From Promethearchaeia archaeon (GTDB lineage Archaea; Asgardarchaeota; Lokiarchaeia; Sigyniarchaeales; SOKP01), in the NCBI GenBank assembly GCA_029856125.1, contig JAHQWJ010000056.1:1-38501 (forward strand): a stretch of DNA of 38,501 nucleotides, in the 5' to 3' direction. The position numbers and the translations under genes were made by a program. The notes under the pieces were generated by a model that had not been told where the DNA came from, searched no databases, and saw only the letters and a program-made list of their open reading frames with translations. Of the stretch, positions 9,115-16,422 are shown piece after piece (the stretch's first letter is position 1; every line of letters starts with the position of its first letter).

Positions 9115-9153
9115 TATACTTTTGCCTATACTTATACTTTAGTTTTAGTATAG
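9115..9153. promoter_or_regulatory. TATACTT repeats and inverted repeat upstream of the winged-helix gene
   Basis: Three copies of TATACTT start at 9115, 9127 and 9133, and CTATACT (9126-9132) pairs with AGTATAG (9147-9153) as an inverted repeat with a 14-base spacer. The block lies 27-65 bases upstream of the winged-helix ATG, where a TATA box or operator would be expected. It could be a binding site for that regulator (autoregulation) or simply overlapping promoter elements. Seen directly; function inferred. Confidence 0.4.
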
Positions 9154-9311
9154 TTGACTCTAAAGGATTATGGATCTGGACCTTGCTTCATCTAAAAATA
9201 CATTCTTACCTAACTAAACTTCAATTTAATTAAAAATACCCTTGTTTTTAAGTAAAAATTTTCACATTACAATAGTAATAACTAGATTATTAAAAAAAAT
9301 AAAAAAAAGAT

Positions 9312-9573
9312 GTGAAAAGACACGACTCAATATCGATTCAGATTAACTGGTGTTCCACCAGACCAAGCTATTAAATTAATTGAAGTAGATCCAAACCAAT
9401 CTATAGCAGAAATTAAGAAAACAGTTCAACGAGAATATAAACTTAATCCGATTCTTGCTATTCAATTTATCTTTAAAGGAAAAGTACTTCCAGACCAGCT
9501 AAAGTTTGCCAAGATAGGGATCCACCCCAAGAAAGACGTGATAACAGTTATGGCGACCCAGGCTGGCGGATAA
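9312..9573 (+). CDS. Ubiquitin-like modifier ending in Gly-Gly; start unresolved
   Basis: An open frame of 85 codons (9316-9573) encodes a beta-grasp protein that aligns with ubiquitin over its length: YRFRLTG (strand 1), a VDPNQSIAEIKKTVQREY helix, AIQFIFKGKVLPD (compare RLIFAGKQLED in ubiquitin), FAKIGIHPKKDVITVM, ending exactly in QAGG. The bare Gly-Gly end means no processing protease is needed before E1 activation. The oddity is the start: the frame is preceded by TGA at 9313-9315 and has no ATG, GTG or TTG in the right place. Removing one A of the AAAA run after GTG (9312) gives MKDTTQYRFRLTG; alternatively ACG at 9322, six bases after a GTGA motif, would give MTQYRFRLTG. The coordinates use the GTG. 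It is not in the ORF list of usual callers because of this. No E2, RING or Rpn11 gene is nearby. Confidence 0.8.
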
Positions 9574-9576
9574 TAA

Positions 9577-9600
9577 ATATTTTTTTAATTTTTTCTCTTT
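9577..9600 (+). terminator. U-tract terminator after the ubiquitin-like gene
   Basis: Directly after the stop codon come T7 and T6 runs followed by a TC-rich stretch, the usual form of an archaeal intrinsic terminator. No hairpin is seen. It indicates that the ubiquitin-like gene is transcribed alone. Confidence 0.45.
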
Positions 9601-9635
9601 CTATTATATTTTGCAAAATCTTACAAAAATAGTAT

Positions 9636-9842
9636 TTAAGTTTTAAATAAACTTAAGGCCTTCTTAACCATTTCTCTATAATTATATTTATCTCGTTCAA
9701 AATCATAACCAATAGATCCTAACACAATTTCAACATTAAACTCATCATAATCATAACCCAGTTCTTCGATGAAGGCAATGCCGTCATAAACACCATTCAA
9801 CCCATTCCCAAGATCGTGCGAATAAATACCACAAAAATCAGA
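9636..9842 (-). pseudogene. Possible gene remnant next to a microsatellite
   Basis: On the minus strand 68 codons are open from just inside the ATT repeat to a TAA at 9636-9638. The translation looks protein-like (CGIYSHDLGNGLNGVYDG, a later GYDYDEFNVEIVLGSIGYDF, then a basic helix) but has no start codon; the frame runs into TAA inside the trinucleotide repeat. It may be the C-terminus of a lost gene truncated at the repeat, or chance. I do not recognise the family. Confidence 0.3.
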
Positions 9843-9862
9843 TTATTATTATTATTATTATT
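9842..9862. repeat. (ATT)7 trinucleotide microsatellite
   Basis: Seven perfect ATT units in an intergenic stretch between the ubiquitin-like gene and the methyltransferase gene. It lies at the upstream edge of a possible gene remnant on the minus strand and could mark an unstable site. Confidence 0.9.
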
Positions 9863-9918
9863 ACTCTTCCCAAGGTAATAGCGTTTAACATGCAAGATTT
9901 ACCTGATAAATTTGATCC

Positions 9919-9942
9919 ATTCTCGTGAATTATCACGAGAAT
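9919..9942. promoter_or_regulatory. Perfect 10-bp hairpin/palindrome upstream of the methyltransferase gene
   Basis: ATTCTCGTGA and TCACGAGAAT are exact inverted repeats around an ATTA loop. The element is about 94 bases before the ATG at 10036, with further AT-rich promoter-like sequence between. It is richer in C and G than its surroundings. It could be an operator for a dimeric regulator or an RNA hairpin; it is not followed by a T tract, so it is not a classical terminator for the rightward strand. Confidence 0.5.
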
Positions 9943-10035
9943 AATCGTAAAGTTCTACGTTATTCACGACTAGTATCTTTTAAAATGATACTTATATTTT
10001 TAAAGTAATTCTACTTGAGGATAGATAAGAGCAAC

Positions 10036-11175
10036 ATGAAAACTAAAAAGATATTAACCATCCTATCAGTTTTGATCATATTTTTCTGTATTATTTCTTC
10101 TTTTGATATTGTAAACTATATTGATTATATTAAAGATGATCTTATTATAGATGAATATTATGGATATCTCGTGTTTTTTGTTTTATTGTATTCGATAATT
10201 TTGTCTATATTGACCTTAATCCTTGTTCGTTTAGAAAAACTCCTTTTTTTCCAAATCTTGTTCTCAATAATCATATTTGGACTAAATTTAGGAATATTAA
10301 TAAATTTTACAATCATTATTCGAGACTTTTGGATAAATCTTTCTATAAGAGAAACTTTATTTTATTTGCCAAGTATAGTTTCAATTTTTTGTTCTATACC
10401 TATTCTATTATTGTCTTATTTTCAAATCAAATCGAAAAAACATATGAAGTTTTCAATAGAGGTTTTAAAAAGTAAAATTAAGCTTATTTATTTACGATTA
10501 GTTACATTAGTGGCTTACTTTCCCATTATACTGGGAATTTTATACACTATGACTGCAATGCCCGCTATTGCATACATTTCGTGGAATATTTTTCGTTTAT
10601 GGCCCGGGATCGATTTTATGGCGTCATGGTTCTTTGTCCACGGTTATTACTCTACGAATTTTGCTATCTATTCACTCATGGGGATCGAACTCGTTATTTT
10701 TATGTGCGGATTTGGTTTGTTTTTGCTTGGCTTAATTCACTTAGTAAAAGCAAAAAAAGAGAAAATCAATATAGTCCAAACAGGGCTTTATAAATACATT
10801 CGACACCCCCAAAATTTAGGTATAATTATATTTTCTTTTCCGTTTTGCTTATACGTGCCTTTTCTTGGTGATTCTGGAGTAAAAGTGGGAGATATTATTT
10901 CTTGGACGCTATTTTTTTTATTGATAATTATTTATTCTGATATCGAAGAAATTCAGATGGCGAAAAGGTATCCAGATGAGTATAAACTTTATAGGTCAAC
11001 TACAGGATTTTTTATTCCAAGAATCATCAAAACTAAAAAGGAAAGAGCTAACATGGAAATTAAACATTATCTATTTCGTTGGCTTTTCCTCATTGGAGGC
11101 TATATCCTCTTAATTTCCATTCTTACGTTTATATTTAGTAAATTTCCTCTGGTAATCATTGCTTATTATACTTAG
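10036..11175 (+). CDS. ICMT/PEMT-like integral membrane methyltransferase
   Basis: A 379-residue polytopic membrane protein. The first ~240 residues hold about six hydrophobic segments. The catalytic-looking part follows: GLYKYIRHPQNLGIIIFSF (~255-273), a further membrane helix, then EEIQMAKRYPDEYKLYRSTTG, which together are the SAM-binding signature of the isoprenylcysteine carboxyl methyltransferase/phospholipid methyltransferase superfamily. A last membrane helix ends the protein. A TTG at 10015 is in frame, but the ATG at 10036 with a basic start (MKTKKILTIL) is more likely. Substrate is unknown: prenylated protein, lipid and thiol methylation all occur in the superfamily. The N-terminal extension is longer than in minimal ICMTs. 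Confidence 0.78.
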   Translation: MKTKKILTILSVLIIFFCIISSFDIVNYIDYIKDDLIIDEYYGYLVFFVLLYSIILSILTLILVRLEKLLFFQILFSIIIFGLNLGILINFTIIIRDFWINLSIRETLFYLPSIVSIFCSIPILLLSYFQIKSKKHMKFSIEVLKSKIKLIYLRLVTLVAYFPIILGILYTMTAMPAIAYISWNIFRLWPGIDFMASWFFVHGYYSTNFAIYSLMGIELVIFMCGFGLFLLGLIHLVKAKKEKINIVQTGLYKYIRHPQNLGIIIFSFPFCLYVPFLGDSGVKVGDIISWTLFFLLIIIYSDIEEIQMAKRYPDEYKLYRSTTGFFIPRIIKTKKERANMEIKHYLFRWLFLIGGYILLISILTFIFSKFPLVIIAYYT

Positions 11176-11346
11176 AACTTCGTATTTTATATTTTTAATT
11201 AAATTTGTTTTTATTTGACTAATTTATGATTAGATAATCCAAATTGATCGGTGGAATATATTTAATACTTTTAGGTTTTTAAAAGGAGATAAAACTCTAA
11301 AGTCCACCATTCCCTCTGAATCCTGGTTCTCTTGATTTTGGATTAA

Positions 11347-11484
11347 ATCCGTGAGAAAACCTACTATAGCGATATAGATCTAACTTACTTTTTCTACACG
11401 AATAGTTATGGATTAGTCTTTAGCGGAGTAGCGATTGTAATTTTCATCGCGTTCGCTCTCCAGATCAAGAAAAAGAGCTTCTAA
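11347..11484 (+). pseudogene. Possible remnant of a membrane-anchored protein, in a 530-base gap
   Basis: Between 11176 and 11706 there is no intact gene. Within it, 45 codons without a start codon end in a clear transmembrane anchor and basic tail (SGVAIVIFIAFALQIKKKSF). Directly upstream, another frame reads PGSLDFGLNP before a stop, so a frameshift could join the two. This resembles the C-terminus of an exported, membrane-anchored protein that has decayed. The rest of the gap is AT-rich; a GGAG motif at 11285-11288 and the promoter of the next gene, with GGGTGA at 11691-11696, are the only other things I see. Confidence 0.3.
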
Positions 11485-11706
11485 TAAAGATTGATTTTGG
11501 TTTTTTCAATAGAAAAAGGAAAGGTATTAACCTTCTTTATAAAGAAAAAAAGAAGCAAAATTAAGTGTTTAAGAAAGAAAAAATAGAGTAAAAACTCCGA
11601 AACACACTCCCACCTCAATTTTATATATCAAATTAGAAAGGTAGCAAAAATATTAAATAGCTTCCAAGGAAATTATAAAATAACACAAAAGGGTGAAAAG
11701 AAAACT

Positions 11707-12006
11707 ATGCTAAAAAACAAAAACAATCAGATAAAATGGCTCGGTATAAGCCTAACTAAAAAAAAGTCAATTTATTTAACCATGCTCAGTAGTATTGGTT
11801 CTTCCTTCTTTGCAGGAGCAATTTTCTTTGCCGTTCCAGTTTTATTTTACGCCAGGACTGACATTTTTCCACACGATAAAATAACATATTCCTATACTTT
11901 GTTGTTGTCCATCTCTAACTTCATTGCCAGTTCTATATGTATTGGTATATTCGGTTATACGCTTAGTAAGGTTAAAATGTTCAGAAAATCTCTAAAGAAT
12001 CAATAA
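11707..12006 (+). CDS. Small two-helix membrane protein, unknown
   Basis: A 99-residue protein with a basic N-terminus (about 20 residues), then two hydrophobic helices (residues ~25-50 and ~62-85) and a basic tail. A good Shine-Dalgarno sequence (GGGTGA, 10 bases before the ATG) supports it as a real gene. I do not recognise the family. It is followed 51 bases later by another membrane-anchored protein and may be co-transcribed with it. Confidence 0.6.
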   Translation: MLKNKNNQIKWLGISLTKKKSIYLTMLSSIGSSFFAGAIFFAVPVLFYARTDIFPHDKITYSYTLLLSISNFIASSICIGIFGYTLSKVKMFRKSLKNQ

Positions 12007-12057
12007 AATATAGAACATTTACTAAGGAAAAGGATACCAAAAGAGAATTGAGTGAAA

Positions 12058-12771
12058 ATGAAAAGAAAGTTAGTGTATATCCCCGTAATAATAATAATAA
12101 CCGGATTAATCTTAACATTCTCGATAATTATCAACAACTCTATAATACTAACGAGAATATATTATAAAATTGATTATAAGGGTAATGTTCAAAATTTTGA
12201 AAGTATTATTGACAAAAGTGAATTATTTGAATATCAAAAATACTGCTTGTGTCGAGATTACTTAGGGGATGTTTATAACCTAAGTGATAAAGTTTATTTG
12301 TACCACATTGATAGAGAATTGATAGAATATCTTAAGCTACAAATTGAAGAGGATAAAACGATATTTCATCTTTTTCCTTTTTATAGTCATGATTTTATTT
12401 ATTCATTGGAAGCAACTAACGAATCTCTGATATATCTGACCTACAATAATAATTCAATAATTAATGCGGAGTATGTAAACCATACGGAGATATTTACTGC
12501 TAGGTGGGGGCTTTATGATCTTTATGATAATAATTCGCTCTATTGGGAAGGAAATTGGTATCTTAATTTTACCTTTATCCCCTTTGCTCCCAACAGTTCA
12601 TCTACTATTGTATTAAATGATGTCATTTTAGTTAAAATGAATCTAAAATATCATCATGATTATATGTTTGGAGGATCCTTAGATTTAAGAATTGAGCCCT
12701 TTTTATGTTTTAACTCTAATCTTCAGATGATGTTTGTTTACTTTCCTTTTACATATAGTATTGTACAATAA
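12058..12771 (+). CDS. Exported protein with N-terminal membrane anchor, unknown
   Basis: A 237-residue protein with a basic start, one N-terminal hydrophobic helix (IPVIIIITGLILTFSIIIN) and a long outer domain that is polar and rich in aromatic residues and asparagine. Several N-x-S/T sequons (NES, NNS, NHT, NFT, NSS) suggest surface glycosylation. I do not recognise the fold. The GTG at 12052 is part of a GTGA motif two bases before the ATG at 12058, which I take as the start. Confidence 0.6.
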   Translation: MKRKLVYIPVIIIITGLILTFSIIINNSIILTRIYYKIDYKGNVQNFESIIDKSELFEYQKYCLCRDYLGDVYNLSDKVYLYHIDRELIEYLKLQIEEDKTIFHLFPFYSHDFIYSLEATNESLIYLTYNNNSIINAEYVNHTEIFTARWGLYDLYDNNSLYWEGNWYLNFTFIPFAPNSSSTIVLNDVILVKMNLKYHHDYMFGGSLDLRIEPFLCFNSNLQMMFVYFPFTYSIVQ

Positions 12772-12925
12772 GAGAAATAAGACCAAAGTAGTGTGTGTGT
12801 TTATTTCCTTATTATTTTAAATTTCTTCAAACAAAAGAAAATTATCACCACAATATTTATTAGGAAACGAAAAAGAATTATAAGCAAAGTATCGCCGTGA
12901 GATTAAGATTATGCTCAAAGGGTGA

Positions 12926-13003
12926 AGAAGTAAAGTTGTTATCAAAATTATCACGGGACTGCTAATTCTTTCTGTATCAACCATATTATTGTATAAATTA
13001 TAA
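12926..13003 (+). pseudogene. Short hydrophobic peptide frame without a start
   Basis: Twenty-five codons following the TGA of GGGTGA read as a basic N-terminus and one hydrophobic helix (KVVIKIITGLLILSVSTILL) ending in TAA. It resembles the N-terminal anchor of the protein encoded just upstream (from 12058), so it may be a truncated copy. A GTG at 12922 would enter this frame only if one base were absent. Probably a remnant; low confidence. Confidence 0.2.
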
Positions 13004-13019
13004 TTTAAAGTGATTAAAA

Positions 13020-13592
13020 ATACCTGCTACACTGTTACACTATCCCGTTGCATGGGGGCTTTCAAAATTAGACAAACGGTTAAATCTGCCAGGTTTAATT
13101 GTGGGCTCATTTATACCTGATATCGAGGTTCCTATTTTAATGATTTTCTTTAATGGGGTGCTTCCAGATCATTTCATCTTGCACAGCTTGATTGGGGCAC
13201 TTACTATAGGTACTGTTATCTCAACTATGGTTACCGTTATGTTTTATCCATTTTTAACTTCGTTGTTCTTTCGAATCGATATAGATAAAACAAAGGAGAT
13301 ATGTAGATTAAGTCCTGCTCTAGTGTTATCCTGTATGCTTGGAAATATTTTTCATATCCTGTTAGATGTTCCTATGCATCCATTTAATCCTGTCCTGTGG
13401 CCTTTTGTAGACCCATATAGTATTGTCGGATTTTTAGTCATTGTCTTCTCCGTAGACGGAAGTTTTAGTTTAGGATTTCTAATAGCAAATATTCTGAATA
13501 ATGTGATAACGGGACTATTAATGCTTGCTATTATGATTAAAAGTAGGAAAAATTTATGGGAGCAAATTTTAATAGGAAGAATATACTCGTAA
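13020..13592 (+). CDS. DUF4184-like polytopic membrane protein; start codon non-canonical or disrupted
   Basis: The frame is open from 13014 to 13592. Its N-terminus (PATLLHYPVAWGLSKL...GLIVGSFIPDIEVPIL) with an early His and a GS-x-PD motif, then HSLIGAL and a later HILLDVPMHPFNP, resembles DUF4184/YdjM-like membrane proteins with predicted metal-binding His/Asp. About five membrane segments follow. The first usable standard start in frame is GTG at 13101, which would cut away about 27 conserved-looking residues. Upstream there is only ATA at 13020, seven bases behind GTGA, or a GTG at 13010 that would need one A fewer in the AAAAA run (giving MIKIPATLL). A TATA-like stretch (GTATAAATTATAA, 12991-13003) is about 25 bases upstream of the ATA. 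Function unknown. Confidence 0.6.
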   Translation: MPATLLHYPVAWGLSKLDKRLNLPGLIVGSFIPDIEVPILMIFFNGVLPDHFILHSLIGALTIGTVISTMVTVMFYPFLTSLFFRIDIDKTKEICRLSPALVLSCMLGNIFHILLDVPMHPFNPVLWPFVDPYSIVGFLVIVFSVDGSFSLGFLIANILNNVITGLLMLAIMIKSRKNLWEQILIGRIYS

Positions 13593-13714
13593 TCTAAAAA
13601 TTCTTACCATTTTTTCTTAATTTCAAGTCATTTCTCATAATTTTAATGTTCATCAAGCAATCTTCAAAAGAAGTAATCAATTGAATAAAATAGCAATACT
13701 AGCTAATAAAAAGC

Positions 13715-14128
13715 TCAACAAACTGATAAAAATAAATCAATGTTTTTCTTAAAAAATAAAGAAAAATCCATACCGGAGTAGAATTTTCCATTGAATTTTA
13801 CTTCGATCGTAAAATCTTTACAAATTAAGTCAACTTCAATGCTAGGATAGGTATCTGAGCTCAACATTTTCCTAGCTTCGCAATCTAGTTTTCAAAATCT
13901 AGATTTAGAATCCAAATTCCTTTGGATTCACTACCTTTTTTAATCTCTACTTTCAGTTTTACAAATTTTTTCGTCGATTTCTTTTAAGGTATCTCGAAAC
14001 CCTTTAACTCCTTTAAGCTCTCTATTTCCTTTTCCTTTTTCTTTTTCTAAATCAATTTTTTTATTAAATTTTCTTTTCGCATATTCATATCCAAACAAAT
14101 ATGAATATATGTGTAATAATAATCCCAT
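13715..14128 (-). pseudogene. Small protein gene, probably broken by frameshifts
   Basis: The intact part (14128-13940, 62 codons) starts with ATG eight bases after a GGAGATG-type Shine-Dalgarno and gives a short hydrophobic start and a very basic/acidic helical region. Near its end, around the AAAAAA at 13964-13975, a second frame continues as FVKLKVEIKKGSESKGIWIL and ends at TAG; a third frame then continues as LDCEARKMLSSDTYPSIEVD and beyond to a TGA at 13715-13717. Joined, they read like one protein of about 135 residues with a strand-rich C-terminal domain, reminiscent of SCP2-like lipid-binding domains but not convincingly so. Either a decayed gene or a real 62-residue protein with chance frames behind it. 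Confidence 0.35.
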
Positions 14129-14247
14129 ATAGTTTACATCTCCTGGAAGGAGTAATTTAATATTTACTAGATTGAATAGCAGATTTAAATGTTAGGAGAA
14201 AGGAGTTAAATAAATTTATTTCTGATTTTTACTATTTTCAAATAAAT

Positions 14248-14883
14248 TTAAGAGATCTTTCTTAACATACACCAAATTGGGATGTCAGTTTTGGGAATAA
14301 TTGCATATTCCAGTACTTCAAAACCATGTCTTTGATAAAATCCCACATTTTTCTCAGTATTTGTTTCTAAATAGATGGGTAGTTTCTCATTATCAATTAT
14401 TTTAAACATTTCCCTCAATAAAAGACTCCCATAACCCTTACCTTGCTCTTCTGGATCGACAGCAATAGATAGGAGATACCAATGATCAAATGGGGCAAGA
14501 CGTTTATGTACTGGAGTCATATAATTAAATACATCTATACTTCTCATCATTGAATTAAATTGGGATATTAATCCAGATTTGCGCATGGCCCGAAATCCGC
14601 CATGTCTTATCATACTCCAAGCAGTTTGATGCACTTCTTTCGGAGGCATCCATATTGCAATTCCTTCTAAATTCTCAGAAGTTGCCATTGCTTTACCTTT
14701 ATGTAATCCATATTTATAAATCATCTCAAATCCATATCGTAATTTTTCCTTTCGCTCATTTTCATCGGGAAAAGATAAAATAGTGACAGGATCATCTTGA
14801 AAAGCTCTTCCTGCTACTAGCCCCGCATCCTTTATTTGATCTTTTGAAAGATTTATTAGATTAGCTATAATAATCAATTCCAA
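14248..14883 (-). CDS. GNAT-family N-acetyltransferase
   Basis: A 211-residue acetyl-CoA-dependent acyltransferase. The acetyl-CoA loop is LLSIAVDPEEQGKGYGSLLL (~134-153; Q/R-x-x-G-x-G/A form), followed by YLETN and the C-terminal FYQRHGFEV segment, all in the expected order. The N-terminal region (GRAFQDDPVTILSFPD) resembles GNATs of unknown substrate found in archaea and fungi. The start is TTG at 14883; no ATG is available before the GNAT fold begins. It is divergent from the DUF362 gene across a 176-base gap. Confidence 0.9.
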   Translation of the reverse strand: MELIIIANLINLSKDQIKDAGLVAGRAFQDDPVTILSFPDENERKEKLRYGFEMIYKYGLHKGKAMATSENLEGIAIWMPPKEVHQTAWSMIRHGGFRAMRKSGLISQFNSMMRSIDVFNYMTPVHKRLAPFDHWYLLSIAVDPEEQGKGYGSLLLREMFKIIDNEKLPIYLETNTEKNVGFYQRHGFEVLEYAIIPKTDIPIWCMLRKIS

Positions 14884-15059
14884 ATTCTGTTAAATAATAA
14901 ATTGTATATATATTATTTAAATTTATTGTTGATTCTACATAGTAGTAAATGATACTTTCAGTACTCCTATCACAATTTCCCTTGTGAATAACAAAAATTT
15001 ATTCATCTTTATCTAATAAAATTGATAATTTTCTTAAGTGTGACATATTTTCTTTCAAT

Positions 15060-16286
15060 ATGGTTGATAAAACTAAAATTGCTATTCAGAGAATTATTAG
15101 TGAAGATGTAAAAACAGCAGTATTTACCTCGCTAGATAACATTAATGCCCAAAAATTAATGCAAAAAGAAGGAATGATAATATTAATTAAACCTAACTTA
15201 TTAATGGGAAAACCACCGGAAAGAGGAGTAAATACTCATCCTGAGGTTGTGCGAGCAACTATTCAGTGGGTAAAACGATTCAACCCTGCAAAAATATATG
15301 TATGTGACTCTGCGGGAGGGGCAAAAGTAGGAATAACAGAAAAAGCAATTTTAGATAGTGGAATTGGGATAGTATGTGAAGAAGAAGGAGCTGAATGCTT
15401 ACCCTTTGAAAAAAGTGAAAGGAAGATTTACAAAATTGAAGATCCACTCGAATTAGAGGAAATTTCAAGTTCAAAACTGATTGAGGATGCTGATCTTATA
15501 ATCAATATTCCTAAAATAAAAACTCATTGGCAATGTACTTTAACTTGTTGCATAAAGAATATGTTTGGAACAGTTTTATTAGCAAATAAAGCAAAAACTC
15601 ACGCTCAGGCCGCCGTTCTTGATAGATTTTGTTCAGCATTAGCAGATATATATTCAGTGTCTAAACCACAATTGACAGTAATAGATGGGTATATTTGTAT
15701 GGAAGGTCAGGGACCTTCAAGCGGGGACGCAGTGAAATTAGACTTAATCTTGGCAGGATATGATCCTGTAGCATTAGATTCAGTAGTCTGCAAAATTATT
15801 GGATTTGACCCATCTGAAGTGTTATATTTAGCAAAAGCAGAACAAAAGGAATTGGGAAGTACAGATTTAGAGAAAGTCGAGATCATTGGTGAGACGATAG
15901 AGGAAGTATATCGTAAGTTTAAAAGACCTAAACTAAAACCAATTTCAATGCCTTTACCAAAGTGGTTAGCAGATTATCTTGGAAAGACAATTTTTAGAGC
16001 TACTGTAAAATTTAATAGAGAAAAATGTAAATTATGTTCTACTTGTTGGACTAATTGCCCAGTTAATGCGATTACTCCTCCAGAAATAATAAAAAAAGGA
16101 AATATTCCAATTTGGGATAAAAAGAAGTGTATAACTTGTTTTTGTTGCGTAGAATTGTGTCCTCACGAAGCAGTAAAATTTAAAATTAACTATGTTAAAA
16201 ATGCTCTATTTTCTTGGATGGGGTTAGCTTGCATCGCATTCTTAGCAATATTAACCTTGTTTTTCTCATGGATTCTAATGAATTAG
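15060..16286 (+). CDS. DUF362 protein with 2x[4Fe-4S] ferredoxin domain and C-terminal membrane helix
   Basis: A 408-residue redox protein. Residues ~1-300 are the DUF362 domain (IKPNLLMGKPPERGVNTHPE, VCDSAGG, INIPKIKTHWQ, ALDSVVCKIIGFDP). It is followed by two ferredoxin clusters: CKLCSTCWTNCP (~323-334) and CITCFCCVELCP (~357-368), each with four cysteines. One transmembrane helix (~383-406) ends the protein, so the clusters sit on the membrane, probably the cytoplasmic face. DUF362 proteins are common in anaerobes and linked to electron transfer, but no enzyme activity is firmly assigned. Neighbours are a flavodoxin-like protein and a hydrogenase maturation protease, pointing to redox metabolism. 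Confidence 0.92.
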   Translation: MVDKTKIAIQRIISEDVKTAVFTSLDNINAQKLMQKEGMIILIKPNLLMGKPPERGVNTHPEVVRATIQWVKRFNPAKIYVCDSAGGAKVGITEKAILDSGIGIVCEEEGAECLPFEKSERKIYKIEDPLELEEISSSKLIEDADLIINIPKIKTHWQCTLTCCIKNMFGTVLLANKAKTHAQAAVLDRFCSALADIYSVSKPQLTVIDGYICMEGQGPSSGDAVKLDLILAGYDPVALDSVVCKIIGFDPSEVLYLAKAEQKELGSTDLEKVEIIGETIEEVYRKFKRPKLKPISMPLPKWLADYLGKTIFRATVKFNREKCKLCSTCWTNCPVNAITPPEIIKKGNIPIWDKKKCITCFCCVELCPHEAVKFKINYVKNALFSWMGLACIAFLAILTLFFSWILMN

Positions 16287-16422
16287 ACTTATTTACTTAA
16301 AAGGAATTCTAAACCTTATATTTTTATATGGTTTAAAAGGCTATTTTATTTCTTGAAAATCTTATAAAGCTTTGAGATTAATATATCATATCATTTAAAA
16401 AAATGTTAAACAATGCAATAAA

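Noticed and set aside
9310..9318. Selenocysteine or other recoding of TGA at codon 2 of the ubiquitin-like protein (ATG-TGA-AAA)
   Set aside because: No reason for Sec at this position and no SECIS-like hairpin seen after the stop; near-cognate start or indel explains it more simply. Not fully excluded.
9842..9862. CRISPR-like repeat array
   Set aside because: It is a simple ATT microsatellite with no spacers.
10680..10700. tRNA T-arm-like sequence (GGGGATCGAACTC)
   Set aside because: It lies inside the methyltransferase coding frame and no acceptor stem or anticodon arm pairs around it.
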